The notes: generated from the sequence alone by a model not told the origin. Positions 1 through 6,053 are shown, counted from the first letter of the stretch. The stretch: DNA of 6,053 nt from Pseudomonadota bacterium (GCA_028067895.1 JAPTUI010000200.1:1-6053); one strand, 5' to 3'. Numbers and translations: made by a program.

Positions 1-605
1 GCGGGATTGTCGACCGGAATGCGCGCGTTCTCGGCGAGCAACACCAGGACGAAGGCCACCGCACTGAAGGCAAGCGAGGGGGAAAGCCCGAGATGTCCGG
101 CGGTCAGGGACTCGGTTATCGCCGGCAGCGCCGTACTCGAGGAAGTGAGCGAGGCGACCAGGATCACCATCAGAAGCGCCGGCTCGGCGAGGAAGCCGAC
201 CATCATTTCGCGCCGCGCGCCCAGCGTCCCGAACGCAGTGCCGACATCCATAGCCGCGAGTGCCATGAACATGCGCGCCGCAGCGAACAGTCCGACGAGG
301 GCAATTGCATCGGCCGACACCACCAGCGGCAGCCGCGTCCCCATCGAAGGAATGATGCCCGCGGCGAGCACCATGGCGCCGAAGACGATGTAAGGCGCAA
401 GCCGAAACAGCGGCGAGGCGTTCTCGGCGATGAGCGCCTCTTTGTGGAACAGTTTGCGCAGATTTCGGTAGGGCAGCCAGAGACTCGGTGCGCGGCGGTT
501 CTGCAGCCACGCGCGGCATTGGTTCAGCCAGCCGAGCAGCGCCGGGGCGGCCGCGAGCGCCACCACGACCTCAAGGCCCTGGGTGAACCACTCGACGGCG
601 TTCAT
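1..605 (-). CDS. hyfC: HyfC/HycD-like membrane subunit of a hydrogenase-4-type complex (NuoH family), 3' end outside window
   Basis: I translated this frame by hand: it is open for 201 codons from an ATG at 605 to the left edge, so the C-terminal part is missing (E. coli HyfC is about 320 residues). The family is the NuoH-like membrane subunit that anchors the hydrophilic arm of formate-hydrogenlyase and hydrogenase-4-type complexes in the inner membrane and contributes to the quinone-site/ion-coupling region. Visible signatures are a first hydrophobic helix (about residues 10-27); the family loop LQNRRAPS...PYRNLRKLFHKE at 34-56, where the common RRGP is RRAP; hydrophobic segments near 69-85, 96-120 and 145-160; and ENARIPVDNP at 192-201, matching the conserved E-x-x-R-x-P-x-D of NuoH/HycD proteins. 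The ATG overlaps the hyfB stop as ATGA, which fixes the start and implies translational coupling. No strong Shine-Dalgarno is seen. A true NuoH of complex I is less likely given the hyfB neighbour. Confidence 0.9.
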   Translation of the reverse strand, partial: MNAVEWFTQGLEVVVALAAAPALLGWLNQCRAWLQNRRAPSLWLPYRNLRKLFHKEALIAENASPLFRLAPYIVFGAMVLAAGIIPSMGTRLPLVVSADAIALVGLFAAARMFMALAAMDVGTAFGTLGARREMMVGFLAEPALLMVILVASLTSSSTALPAITESLTAGHLGLSPSLAFSAVAFVLVLLAENARIPVDNP

Positions 606-2623
606 GACAGCAATGCCACGGTAAGCAGGACCAACAGCGTCACGAAGCTGTACAGCAGGTATACCGAGATCCGTCCTTGCTGCACGCGTGCGACGGAGTT
701 GGCCACCCAGTCGGTTGCTGTGCACAGCGGCTCGTAGGCAATCCTCCAGATCCGCTCGCGGATACTGATGCGGTAGCGCGGCGAGCTGTCCTGCGGTGCC
801 GGCAGTTCGCGCTGCATCTCGAAAAACGGCTGAAACAGGTGCCGGATCGGCTGCCCGAAGCCTTCCGCCGTATCCTGCATACGCGGGGTAAGCGCGCCGA
901 ATCCGCAGTCCCAGGCGCTCACGCGCCGCACGCGCTGGCGGTAAAGGAGCCGCACCGCCCACATCGTCAGTAGCACGACTGCCGCCGTCGCCGTCAGCAA
1001 TAGCACAGGCCCATAGGACACCGGTCGGCCGGGCACGGGTGCGAGCAGCCAGCTGTGTGCCGAGGCCTGCGGGACCACCGCCCCGAGCAGTTGCGCGCTC
1101 ACCCGGCCGAGCGCGCCGATCACCTGCACCGGCAGCAGACCGAGCGCCACGCAGCCGAGGGCGAGCCAGGCGAGGCCGAGCCGCTCGAGCCAGCCGCAGT
1201 CGTGGGCCTGCTCAAGCGACGCCTCGCGCGGCCGGCCGAGGAAAATGACGCCGTAGAACTTGACCATGACGTAACCGGCGAGCGCCGCGCCGAGTGCCAC
1301 CAGCGCCATGCCCATCGGGATGAGCAGATTCACGAACGTGTGCGGGACCTGATCGCCGAACAGAAACGACTGCAGCAGCAGCCACTCGGAGACGAACCCG
1401 TTCAGCGGCGGCAGGCCCGCGATCGCGAGCGTTCCGATGAGCGTCAGCCACGCCACCCAGGGCATGCGATGGATGAGACCGCCGAGACGCCCTAGGTTGC
1501 GCTCGCCCGTAGCGTGCAGCACTGCACCGGTGCCGAGGAACAGCAGACTCTTCATCATCGAGTGGTTCAGGCAGTGATAGAGCGTAGCGAGCAGTGCGAG
1601 CGCCGCCACCGCCGGCATGCCCGAGCCGGCGAACACGATGGTCAGACCAATGCCGGTGAAGATGACGCCGATGTTCTCCACCGAGGAATAGGCCAGCAGC
1701 CGCTTCATGTCGGTCTGCACCGCCGCGAACAGCGCGCCGTAGAGAATCGTGAACAGTCCGAGCGCGAGCGGCGCCAGGCCCCACCACCAGACGGGCGGGC
1801 CGAGCAGGTCGAGCCCCACGCGCAGCATTCCGTACACGGCGGTCTTGAGCATCACCCCGCTCATCAGCGCCGAGACCGGCGAGGGTGCTGCCGGGTGCGC
1901 CTCCGGCAGCCACACGTGCAACGGCACGAGACCTGCCTTGGCCCCGAAGCCGGCCAGCGCCAACAGAAAGGCCACCGCGGCCCAGCCGGCCGACAGGTGC
2001 GCGCTGCGCATGGCATGGAAGGTGAACGGACCGGCGCCGTGCATCAGGCCGAAGGCCAGCAGAATCGCGAGCGCACCGACGTGAGCCATCAGCAGGTAGA
2101 TCAAGCCGGCGCGGCGGATCTCGGCGCGGCGGTGTTCGGTTACCACCAGGAAATACGACGTCAGGGCCATCGCCTCCCAGGCGAGCAGGAAGCTGTAGGC
2201 ATCCGCGGCGATCAGCACCCCGCCCATACTGGCGAGGAACAGGTGGTACTGCAGGCCGAGCAGGCCCGGCGTCGTGCCCTGCCCGGCGCGGAAATACCCG
2301 CCGGCGAACAATGAAATTCCGGCTGCGGCCGCCCCGAGCAGCGCCAGGAACACGCTCGAGAGCGGATCGAGCCGCAGGTGCGCCGGCAGCCCGGGCAGAC
2401 CGATCGGCAGGACCATCCGCTCGATACCCCCGCCGAGCAGACTGGTCACGGCGAGCACCGCGAGGGCGAGCCCGATCAGCGCCCCGAGCGGAAACAGAAC
2501 CCGGCCGGCGAACCGCACGCTGCGCGGGCGCAGGAGGCCAGCCACGCCCACGGCCGCCCAGCCGAACAGGAGCACGACGCAGCCGACCAGCAGCTTGGGC
2601 AATGGGGTGATCACAGGATGCAC
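602..2623 (-). CDS. hyfB: Hydrogenase-4 component B-like proton-translocating membrane subunit (NuoL/M/Mrp antiporter family)
   Basis: The product has 673 residues, nearly the length of E. coli HyfB (about 672). It is a polytopic inner-membrane protein of the antiporter-like family that moves protons or Na+ in complex I-related hydrogenases. Ion-path residues are in the expected places: Glu150 in LLAWEAMAL, Lys229 in GAKAGLVPLHVWLPEAHP with His236 and His243, Lys260 in the following helix (MSGVMLKTAVYG), MKRLLAYSSVENIG at 306-319, Lys358 in NHSMMKSLLFLGTGAVLHATG (353 onward) and GLPPLNGFVSEW at 403-414. The C-terminal extension (about 565-601, with WDCGF, RMQ and FGQPI) followed by a last helix is typical of HyfB/HycC and separates it from NuoL and MrpA. 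The start is a GTG; the next in-frame Met is residue 70, too deep. GTG at 2614 and TTG at codon 8 are alternatives, and none has a clear Shine-Dalgarno. It is the first gene of a hyfBC unit, with no hyfA ferredoxin gene in front. Confidence 0.93.
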   Translation of the reverse strand: MHPVITPLPKLLVGCVVLLFGWAAVGVAGLLRPRSVRFAGRVLFPLGALIGLALAVLAVTSLLGGGIERMVLPIGLPGLPAHLRLDPLSSVFLALLGAAAAGISLFAGGYFRAGQGTTPGLLGLQYHLFLASMGGVLIAADAYSFLLAWEAMALTSYFLVVTEHRRAEIRRAGLIYLLMAHVGALAILLAFGLMHGAGPFTFHAMRSAHLSAGWAAVAFLLALAGFGAKAGLVPLHVWLPEAHPAAPSPVSALMSGVMLKTAVYGMLRVGLDLLGPPVWWWGLAPLALGLFTILYGALFAAVQTDMKRLLAYSSVENIGVIFTGIGLTIVFAGSGMPAVAALALLATLYHCLNHSMMKSLLFLGTGAVLHATGERNLGRLGGLIHRMPWVAWLTLIGTLAIAGLPPLNGFVSEWLLLQSFLFGDQVPHTFVNLLIPMGMALVALGAALAGYVMVKFYGVIFLGRPREASLEQAHDCGWLERLGLAWLALGCVALGLLPVQVIGALGRVSAQLLGAVVPQASAHSWLLAPVPGRPVSYGPVLLLTATAAVVLLTMWAVRLLYRQRVRRVSAWDCGFGALTPRMQDTAEGFGQPIRHLFQPFFEMQRELPAPQDSSPRYRISIRERIWRIAYEPLCTATDWVANSVARVQQGRISVYLLYSFVTLLVLLTVALLS

Positions 2624-2665
2624 CAGAATGTGTATCGTATTATCATTGGATGCACTTCAAATGTG
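2617..2665. repeat. Two-copy direct repeat overlapping the hyfB promoter, candidate operator
   Basis: Copy 1 is GGATGCAC (2617-2624), a 3 nt gap, then AATGTG (2627-2632). Copy 2 is GGATGCAC (2648-2655), a 4 nt gap, then AATGTG (2660-2665). The boxes are identical and the copies are 31-33 bp apart, about three helical turns. Each copy also has internal dyad character (TGCAC...GTG). Copy 1 covers the hyfB start codon and predicted transcription start; copy 2 covers the promoter spacer and enters the -35 box. This fits a repressor operator, and the neighbouring RHH protein is the obvious candidate ligand. The binding partner is inferred. Confidence 0.5.
2638..2646 (+). promoter_or_regulatory. 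Candidate -10 element for the RHH gene, overlapping the hyfB -10
   Basis: On the plus strand TATTAT (2638-2643) and TATCAT (2641-2646) each match TATAAT in 5 of 6 positions. No good -35 lies at the right distance (the best is about TGCACC at 2619-2624), so the promoter would be weak or activator-dependent. A start near 2650-2655 would give a leader of about 26-30 nt including the ribosome binding site. The element overlaps the opposite-strand -10 of hyfB, so the two promoters could compete for polymerase. Confidence 0.3.
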
Positions 2666-2667
2666 AA
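2639..2667 (-). promoter_or_regulatory. Predicted sigma-70 promoter of hyfB
   Basis: Read on the minus strand, TTCACA (2662-2667) matches the -35 consensus in 5 of 6 positions and GATAAT (2639-2644) matches the -10 consensus in 5 of 6. The spacer of exactly 17 bp (2645-2661) is optimal. It lies in the only AT-rich gap of the window (about 37% GC by hand count over 2624-2680). The start of transcription would fall near 2631-2633, only about 8-10 nt before the GTG start of hyfB, so the mRNA would be almost leaderless unless translation starts further in. Identification is by motif match and position only. Confidence 0.65.
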
Positions 2668-2668
2668 G
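2655..2668 (+). promoter_or_regulatory. Small inverted repeat at the 5' end of the RHH leader
   Basis: CTTCA (2655-2659) and TGAAG (2664-2668) form a perfect 5 bp stem with a 4 nt loop (AATG). The right arm abuts and partly shares bases with the Shine-Dalgarno of the RHH gene, and the element lies inside repeat copy 2 and the hyfB -35. It may be part of the operator or a weak hairpin near the ribosome site. Five-base stems arise by chance fairly often, so confidence is low. Confidence 0.25.
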
Positions 2669-2672
2669 AGGA
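2667..2672 (+). promoter_or_regulatory. Ribosome binding site of the RHH gene
   Basis: AGAGGA lies 8 nt before the GTG at 2681, good spacing and a good match to the anti-Shine-Dalgarno. It decides the start in favour of GTG 2681 over the upstream in-frame ATG at 2618. Confidence 0.65.
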
Positions 2673-2680
2673 ATCATCTC

Positions 2681-2896
2681 GTGCCTGTGGAGACGCGTAC
2701 CGCCCGCCTGACCGTGCTGATCGATCCGCGCAAAAAAGCGGTTTTCGAACGCCTGTGCGCCGAGGAGGACGCCACCCCCTCGCAGGTCGTGCGCCGGCTG
2801 ATCCGGACGTATATCGAGGAGAAGCAGGGACGGCCGTGGCGGCCGGAGGAAGAGCCGCTGCCGGCTCAGCGCGCGCGCAGCTCGAAGCAGCGGTGA
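2681..2896 (+). CDS. Small ribbon-helix-helix (CopG/Arc-type) DNA-binding protein, probable transcriptional regulator
   Basis: The product has 71 residues. Residues 6-14 (RTARLTVLI) look like the DNA-contacting beta-strand, and about 15-27 (DPRKKAVFERLCA) and 33-47 (PSQVVRRLIRTYIEE) like the two helices, with the usual T/S-x-S turn region replaced by ATPSQ between them. This is the MetJ/Arc fold, which binds DNA as a dimer or higher oligomer. A proline-, glutamate- and arginine-rich tail (48-71) follows, apparently disordered, its end encoded in the overlap with rlmKL. The start is GTG, supported by AGAGGA 8 nt upstream and by the strand beginning right after it; an in-frame ATG at 2618 would add 21 residues and read through the promoter region. 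Many such proteins are antitoxins, but no toxin ORF follows: the next gene is antisense. Its position divergent from hyfB suggests autoregulation and control of the hyf-type operon. Confidence 0.82.
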   Translation: MPVETRTARLTVLIDPRKKAVFERLCAEEDATPSQVVRRLIRTYIEEKQGRPWRPEEEPLPAQRARSSKQR

Positions 2897-5037
2897 ATGT
2901 GCGGATTGCGCTCGAAATCCGGCGGCACCGTGGCCGCGGAGATATCCACCAGCGCGTAGCGGCGCTCGAGCTCAGGGTCGAGGCGGAATCGCTGCGCGTT
3001 GGTCGAGAACACCAGCATGCCGCCCGGGGCGAGCAGCGCCATGCAACTGTCGATGAGTGCGCCATGGTCGCGCTGCACGTCGAGCACGCCTTGCATGCGC
3101 TTTGAGTTCGAGAACGTCGGCGGGTCGAGAAAGATCAGTTCGTAGCGCGCCGCGGCGCGCTGGGCCGCCTCGAGCCATTTGAAGCAGTCGGCCTGCACCA
3201 GTTCGTGCCGGCGGTCGGCGAAGCCATTCAGCGCCAGGTTGCGCTGCGCCCACTCGAGATAGGTGTTCGAGAGATCCACCGACGTGCTGGAGCGCGCGCC
3301 ACCGGCCGCGGCGTACACCGTGCCGGTGCCGGTGTAGGCAAAGAGATTCAGGAACCGTGCGTCGCGCGCGGCGCGGCGCAGGCGCTCACGGGTCAGACGG
3401 TGATCGAGAAACAGGCCGGTGTCGAGGTAGTCGGTGAAGTTCACGCGAAACTTCAGGCCCCCTTCGCTGACCACATGGAACTCCCCCGCTCCGCCGACCT
3501 TGGCATATTGCTCGCCGCGGTGGATGCGCCGGCGCGTGCGCAGTTTGATCCGTTCGCGCGGCACGCCCGTAGCGCCCGGCAGTGCCGCCAGCACCTCGGC
3601 GCGGCGCCGGCGCACCGCTTCTTCTTCGATGGTGCGCGGCGCGGCATATTCCTGCACGTACAGCCACGTCTCGCCGCCCTCGGCGCTCACATAGCGATCG
3701 ATGGCGAAGGCGTACTCGGGCATGTCCGCGTCATACAGGCGGTAGCAGGACACCGATTCGCGCTCAGCCCAGCTGCGCAGCCGCTTCAGGTTCTTCAGCA
3801 GCCGGTTGGCGAACATGCGCGCCCCCGGCGCCTCGGCGAGCCGGTTGTCCGGACGCGCCAGCGTGCCCGGCTCGCGCAGACTGTCCGGCTCGATGCGCAT
3901 GCGCAACAGCCGGCATTCGATCCCGCCGTTCCAGACGGTATGGGTGCGCGCTGCCCGGATCCCGAGCTCCATGCCGAGCTGCGGAGCCCCGGTGAGCACC
4001 ACGGCGTGCCACCCTTGAAAGAACTCGCGCAACGTCACGCCGAGCTGACGGTGGGTCGCGCGTGCCGCCTCGAGATCCTCCAGTCGCGCCCCGTAGGGCG
4101 GATTCGTGCAGAGTAAACCGCCGCCCGGACCGCTCGGCCGAGCGCCTTCGAGCGCTCCGACCTCAAAGCGCACCCAGTCCCCGACGCCCGCTCGTTCAGC
4201 ATTCGCCACGGCGGCGCGCACCGCCGCCGGATCTCGATCCCGGCCGCGCAGCGGCACGGCATCCGGCGAGGCCGCGCGGCAGCGCCGCCTCGCCTCAGCG
4301 TGCAACCTCTGCCAGAGCGCTGCGTCGTGACCACGCCAGCCGAGGAAGCCGAAATAATCGCGCTCCAGCCCCGGGGCACGGCCGGCGGCAATGAGGGCCG
4401 CCTCGATCACCAGGGTGCCCGAACCGCACAAGGGATCAAGGAACTGCGCCCCCTCGGCGGCGAGTTTCGGCCACTGGCTGCGCAGCAGAATGCCGGCGGC
4501 CACATTTTCTTTCAGAGGCGCGGCGAGTCCTTCGCCCCGGTAGCCGCGCCGATGCAGGCTCTCCCCGGCCAGATCGATGTACAGCGAGACCGCAGTCCCG
4601 TGCGCATGCGCGTGCACACGCACCGAAGGCCGATCGCGTACGACATCCGGGCGCGATCCGCGCAGCGTGCGCACCGCATCGACGATGGCATCCTTGAGCT
4701 TCAGCGTCCCGAAGTGACTGTTGTCGATGGTCGGATGACGGCCGGTGAACTCGCACGCCAGGCTGGCGCCCTCCGGCAGGTGCTCCTGCCACGGCACGGC
4801 ACGCGCGCCGAGATAGAACGCGTCGGTGCTCGGGGCATCGAAGCGCGCAATCTCGAGCAGGATGCGGTTGGCGACCCGCGACTCGAGGCAGGCGCGGTAG
4901 GCGGTCTCGAGCGTACCGCTGAAAGCCACGGCCGCGGTGCGCTCGCGCACCGACTGTGCGCCGAGCTCGGTGAGCTCGATGGCCGCCAGATCCGCAAGTC
5001 CGGGCGGCACCGTGGCAAGGAGCGAGTACAGACTCAT
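2866..5037 (-). CDS. rlmKL: Bifunctional 23S rRNA methyltransferase RlmKL (m2G2445 and m7G2069)
   Basis: The product has 723 residues, close to E. coli RlmKL (about 702). This cytoplasmic SAM-dependent enzyme makes m2G2445 (N-terminal RlmL half) and m7G2069 (C-terminal RlmK half) in 23S rRNA during 50S assembly. A THUMP-type RNA-binding region occupies about residues 45-155. The RlmL domain shows the SAM-binding DPLCGSGTLVIEAA at 201-214 and the catalytic TNPPYG at 311-316. The RlmK domain shows FLNLFAYTGTGTVYAAAGGA at 562-581, VDLSNTYLEWAQRN at 587-600 and DPPTFSNSKRM at 638-648. Both active-site sets look intact. ATG 5037 is chosen over the upstream in-frame start at 5115 because MSLYSLLATVPPGL matches the family N-terminus and the ATG overlaps the upstream stop as ATGA; a weak GGTGA precedes it. 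The 3' end overlaps the convergent RHH gene by 31 bp. Confidence 0.95.
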   Translation of the reverse strand: MSLYSLLATVPPGLADLAAIELTELGAQSVRERTAAVAFSGTLETAYRACLESRVANRILLEIARFDAPSTDAFYLGARAVPWQEHLPEGASLACEFTGRHPTIDNSHFGTLKLKDAIVDAVRTLRGSRPDVVRDRPSVRVHAHAHGTAVSLYIDLAGESLHRRGYRGEGLAAPLKENVAAGILLRSQWPKLAAEGAQFLDPLCGSGTLVIEAALIAAGRAPGLERDYFGFLGWRGHDAALWQRLHAEARRRCRAASPDAVPLRGRDRDPAAVRAAVANAERAGVGDWVRFEVGALEGARPSGPGGGLLCTNPPYGARLEDLEAARATHRQLGVTLREFFQGWHAVVLTGAPQLGMELGIRAARTHTVWNGGIECRLLRMRIEPDSLREPGTLARPDNRLAEAPGARMFANRLLKNLKRLRSWAERESVSCYRLYDADMPEYAFAIDRYVSAEGGETWLYVQEYAAPRTIEEEAVRRRRAEVLAALPGATGVPRERIKLRTRRRIHRGEQYAKVGGAGEFHVVSEGGLKFRVNFTDYLDTGLFLDHRLTRERLRRAARDARFLNLFAYTGTGTVYAAAGGARSSTSVDLSNTYLEWAQRNLALNGFADRRHELVQADCFKWLEAAQRAAARYELIFLDPPTFSNSKRMQGVLDVQRDHGALIDSCMALLAPGGMLVFSTNAQRFRLDPELERRYALVDISAATVPPDFERNPHIHRCFELRAR

Positions 5038-6053
5038 TGGGTCACCGTCAGGCGGTCGCGAATCGCCAGCAGCACATCGTCGCGCGACACCTCGCCGATC
5101 AAGGTGTGGCGCCATTGTCCTGGGGTAACCGGCAAGGTCCGCGCCTTCTCGCGCAGAAAACCGTCGAGCGCCTCGGTGAGGGACATCTCGGGCGAGAGGG
5201 CCTCATTGACCGGCTGCGCGACGGTCTCGACGTGCGTGTCCCCATTGATCTCACCCTTTTGCAGACGCTCGTGAATGTCCCGCGGCCGGAACCAGGAGAC
5301 CAATTCATCCCCATCCGTGACGTACACGCGCCGAACCGAGCGGCGCGAGAGCCGCTCGAACACCTCCGCGAGCGTCGTACCGCGCGGCACGACCACGGCG
5401 GCAGGTTTGATCAGCGGCTCAACGGTGCGCACGCGCCAATCATCGCCCTGCTCCACGACAATGGTGTGTGCAAGCGCTGCCGTATAGACGGAATTGCCGT
5501 GGCGATAGACCTTGGCGGTGAAATACGCCGTCACGCACGTCAACATCAGCGGCAGGACCACGTGGTAGTCGACGGTCATCTCAAAGATCATCAGGATGGA
5601 GGTGAGCGGTGCCTGCGTGGTCGCGGCCAGGAACCCGCCCATGCCGATGACTCCAAAGGCGACCGGCTGCGTGATCACGTGCGGCATCAGCCACTGCAGC
5701 GCCCCGCCGAACAACGTCCCGATCGCCGAACCGATGAACAATGAGGGCGTCAACACGCCGCCCACACCGCCGGAACCGACGGTCGAGGCGGTGGCAAGCA
5801 CCTTCGCCAGCAGAATGGCGAGCAGCGTCCAGCCGAACAGGTTGCCGAGCAGCATGCTGCTCACCACGCTGTAGCCGTTCCCCCAGACCTCGGGCACCAA
5901 TACCGAGATCAGCCCGACGCCGAGCCCGCCGAGCGCCAACTGGAGGTACAGCGGCAAGTTCAATTTCACAAACTTCGATTTGCTGAAATCGAGCAGCGAC
6001 AGAAATGGCGGCGCCAGATGCCCGAGCAGTAAGCCGAGCAGCAGATAGAACAC
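5034..6053 (-). CDS. CLC-family chloride channel/transporter with C-terminal CBS domains, 5' end outside window
   Basis: The frame is open to the right edge; 339 residues are visible and the N-terminal portion (roughly the first half of the membrane domain) is missing. The first visible codon is a GTG at the edge and need not be the start. The segment begins around helix I of the CLC fold. GSGGVGGVLTPSLFIGSAIG at 93-112 corresponds to the third anion-selectivity motif, usually GxFxP, here with Leu in place of Phe. AATTQAPLTSILMIFEMT at 143-160 is typical family sequence, and Tyr190 in SVYTAAL corresponds to the pore tyrosine (Tyr445 in E. coli ClcA). The gating and proton glutamates lie in the missing part, so channel versus Cl-/H+ exchanger cannot be judged. 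Residues about 211-262 and 276-335 form two CBS-like repeats, a nucleotide-sensing module absent from E. coli ClcA. The stop overlaps the rlmKL start, suggesting one operon. Confidence 0.92.
   Translation of the reverse strand: MFYLLLGLLLGHLAPPFLSLLDFSKSKFVKLNLPLYLQLALGGLGVGLISVLVPEVWGNGYSVVSSMLLGNLFGWTLLAILLAKVLATASTVGSGGVGGVLTPSLFIGSAIGTLFGGALQWLMPHVITQPVAFGVIGMGGFLAATTQAPLTSILMIFEMTVDYHVVLPLMLTCVTAYFTAKVYRHGNSVYTAALAHTIVVEQGDDWRVRTVEPLIKPAAVVVPRGTTLAEVFERLSRRSVRRVYVTDGDELVSWFRPRDIHERLQKGEINGDTHVETVAQPVNEALSPEMSLTEALDGFLREKARTLPVTPGQWRHTLIGEVSRDDVLLAIRDRLTVTQ

Noticed and set aside
1514..2314. Long plus-strand open frames opposite hyfB (and similar ones at 3205-4116 and 4300-5274 opposite rlmKL)
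   Set aside because: Their translations are Arg/Gln/Ala/His-rich with no recognisable motif, as expected for frames antisense to GC-rich genes; the opposite strand carries clear conserved proteins.
2618..2680. Upstream in-frame ATG at 2618 for the RHH gene, with GGGGTGA before it
   Set aside because: It would add 21 residues before the usual RHH beta-strand and read through the AT-rich promoter gap; GTG 2681 has a well-placed AGAGGA and fits the family length.
2732..2738. AAAAAAG run in the RHH gene, a possible -1 frameshift slippery site
   Set aside because: The codon phase is AAA AAA G, not the x xxA AAA AAG phase needed, and the 0-frame already gives a complete RHH protein.
2831..2845. 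GC-rich inverted repeat (CGGCCG, TGG, CGGCCG) about 20 bp past the rlmKL stop, a possible terminator
   Set aside because: It lies inside the RHH coding region, has no T-run on either strand, and CGGCCG is self-complementary and common in such GC-rich DNA.
2681..2896. RHH protein as the antitoxin of a toxin-antitoxin pair
   Set aside because: No partner toxin frame follows or precedes it on the same strand; both neighbours are clearly unrelated genes on the opposite strand.
5038..5115. Longer rlmKL frame starting at 5115
   Set aside because: The extra 26 residues are arginine-rich, unlike the family N-terminus, and lie in antisense-free overlap with the CLC coding sequence on the same strand; the ATGA junction start at 5037 is much better.

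Overview
This 6.05 kb window is GC-rich and almost entirely coding. It looks like a proteobacterial chromosome, most likely a gammaproteobacterium. The main reason is the complete rlmKL gene: the fusion of the RlmL and RlmK 23S rRNA methyltransferases into one protein is typical of gammaproteobacteria. I see no mobile element, RNA gene, CRISPR array or phage signature.

Layout, right to left because the four large genes lie on the minus strand. At the right edge is the 3' part of a CLC-family chloride channel/transporter with a C-terminal CBS-domain pair (5034-6053, 5' end outside the window). Its TGA stop overlaps the ATG of rlmKL (2866-5037) in an ATGA junction, so the two are probably co-transcribed and translationally coupled. 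A small plus-strand gene (2681-2896) follows; it encodes a 71-residue ribbon-helix-helix (CopG/Arc-type) DNA-binding protein, and its 3' end overlaps the 3' end of rlmKL by 31 bp in a convergent arrangement. Diverging from it, beyond a 57 bp AT-rich gap, are hyfB (602-2623) and hyfC (605 to beyond the left edge). These are membrane subunits of a hydrogenase-4/formate-hydrogenlyase-type, complex I-related system, and they too are joined by an ATGA overlap.

The most interesting region is the gap 2624-2680. It holds a near-consensus sigma-70 promoter pointing at hyfB (TTCACA, 17 bp, GATAAT on the minus strand), a weaker candidate promoter for the small regulator, and a two-box direct repeat (GGATGCAC plus AATGTG, copied about 31-33 bp apart) that overlaps the hyfB promoter and start codon. 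A small RHH regulator next to a repeated motif in a shared divergent promoter suggests an autoregulated repressor that also controls the hyf-type operon. This is inferred from layout, not shown. There is no non-coding stretch longer than 57 bp.

Whether the hyf-type complex is a true [NiFe] hydrogenase or a hydrogenase-related (Ehr-like) ion-pumping complex cannot be decided here, because the catalytic subunit genes lie beyond the left edge.
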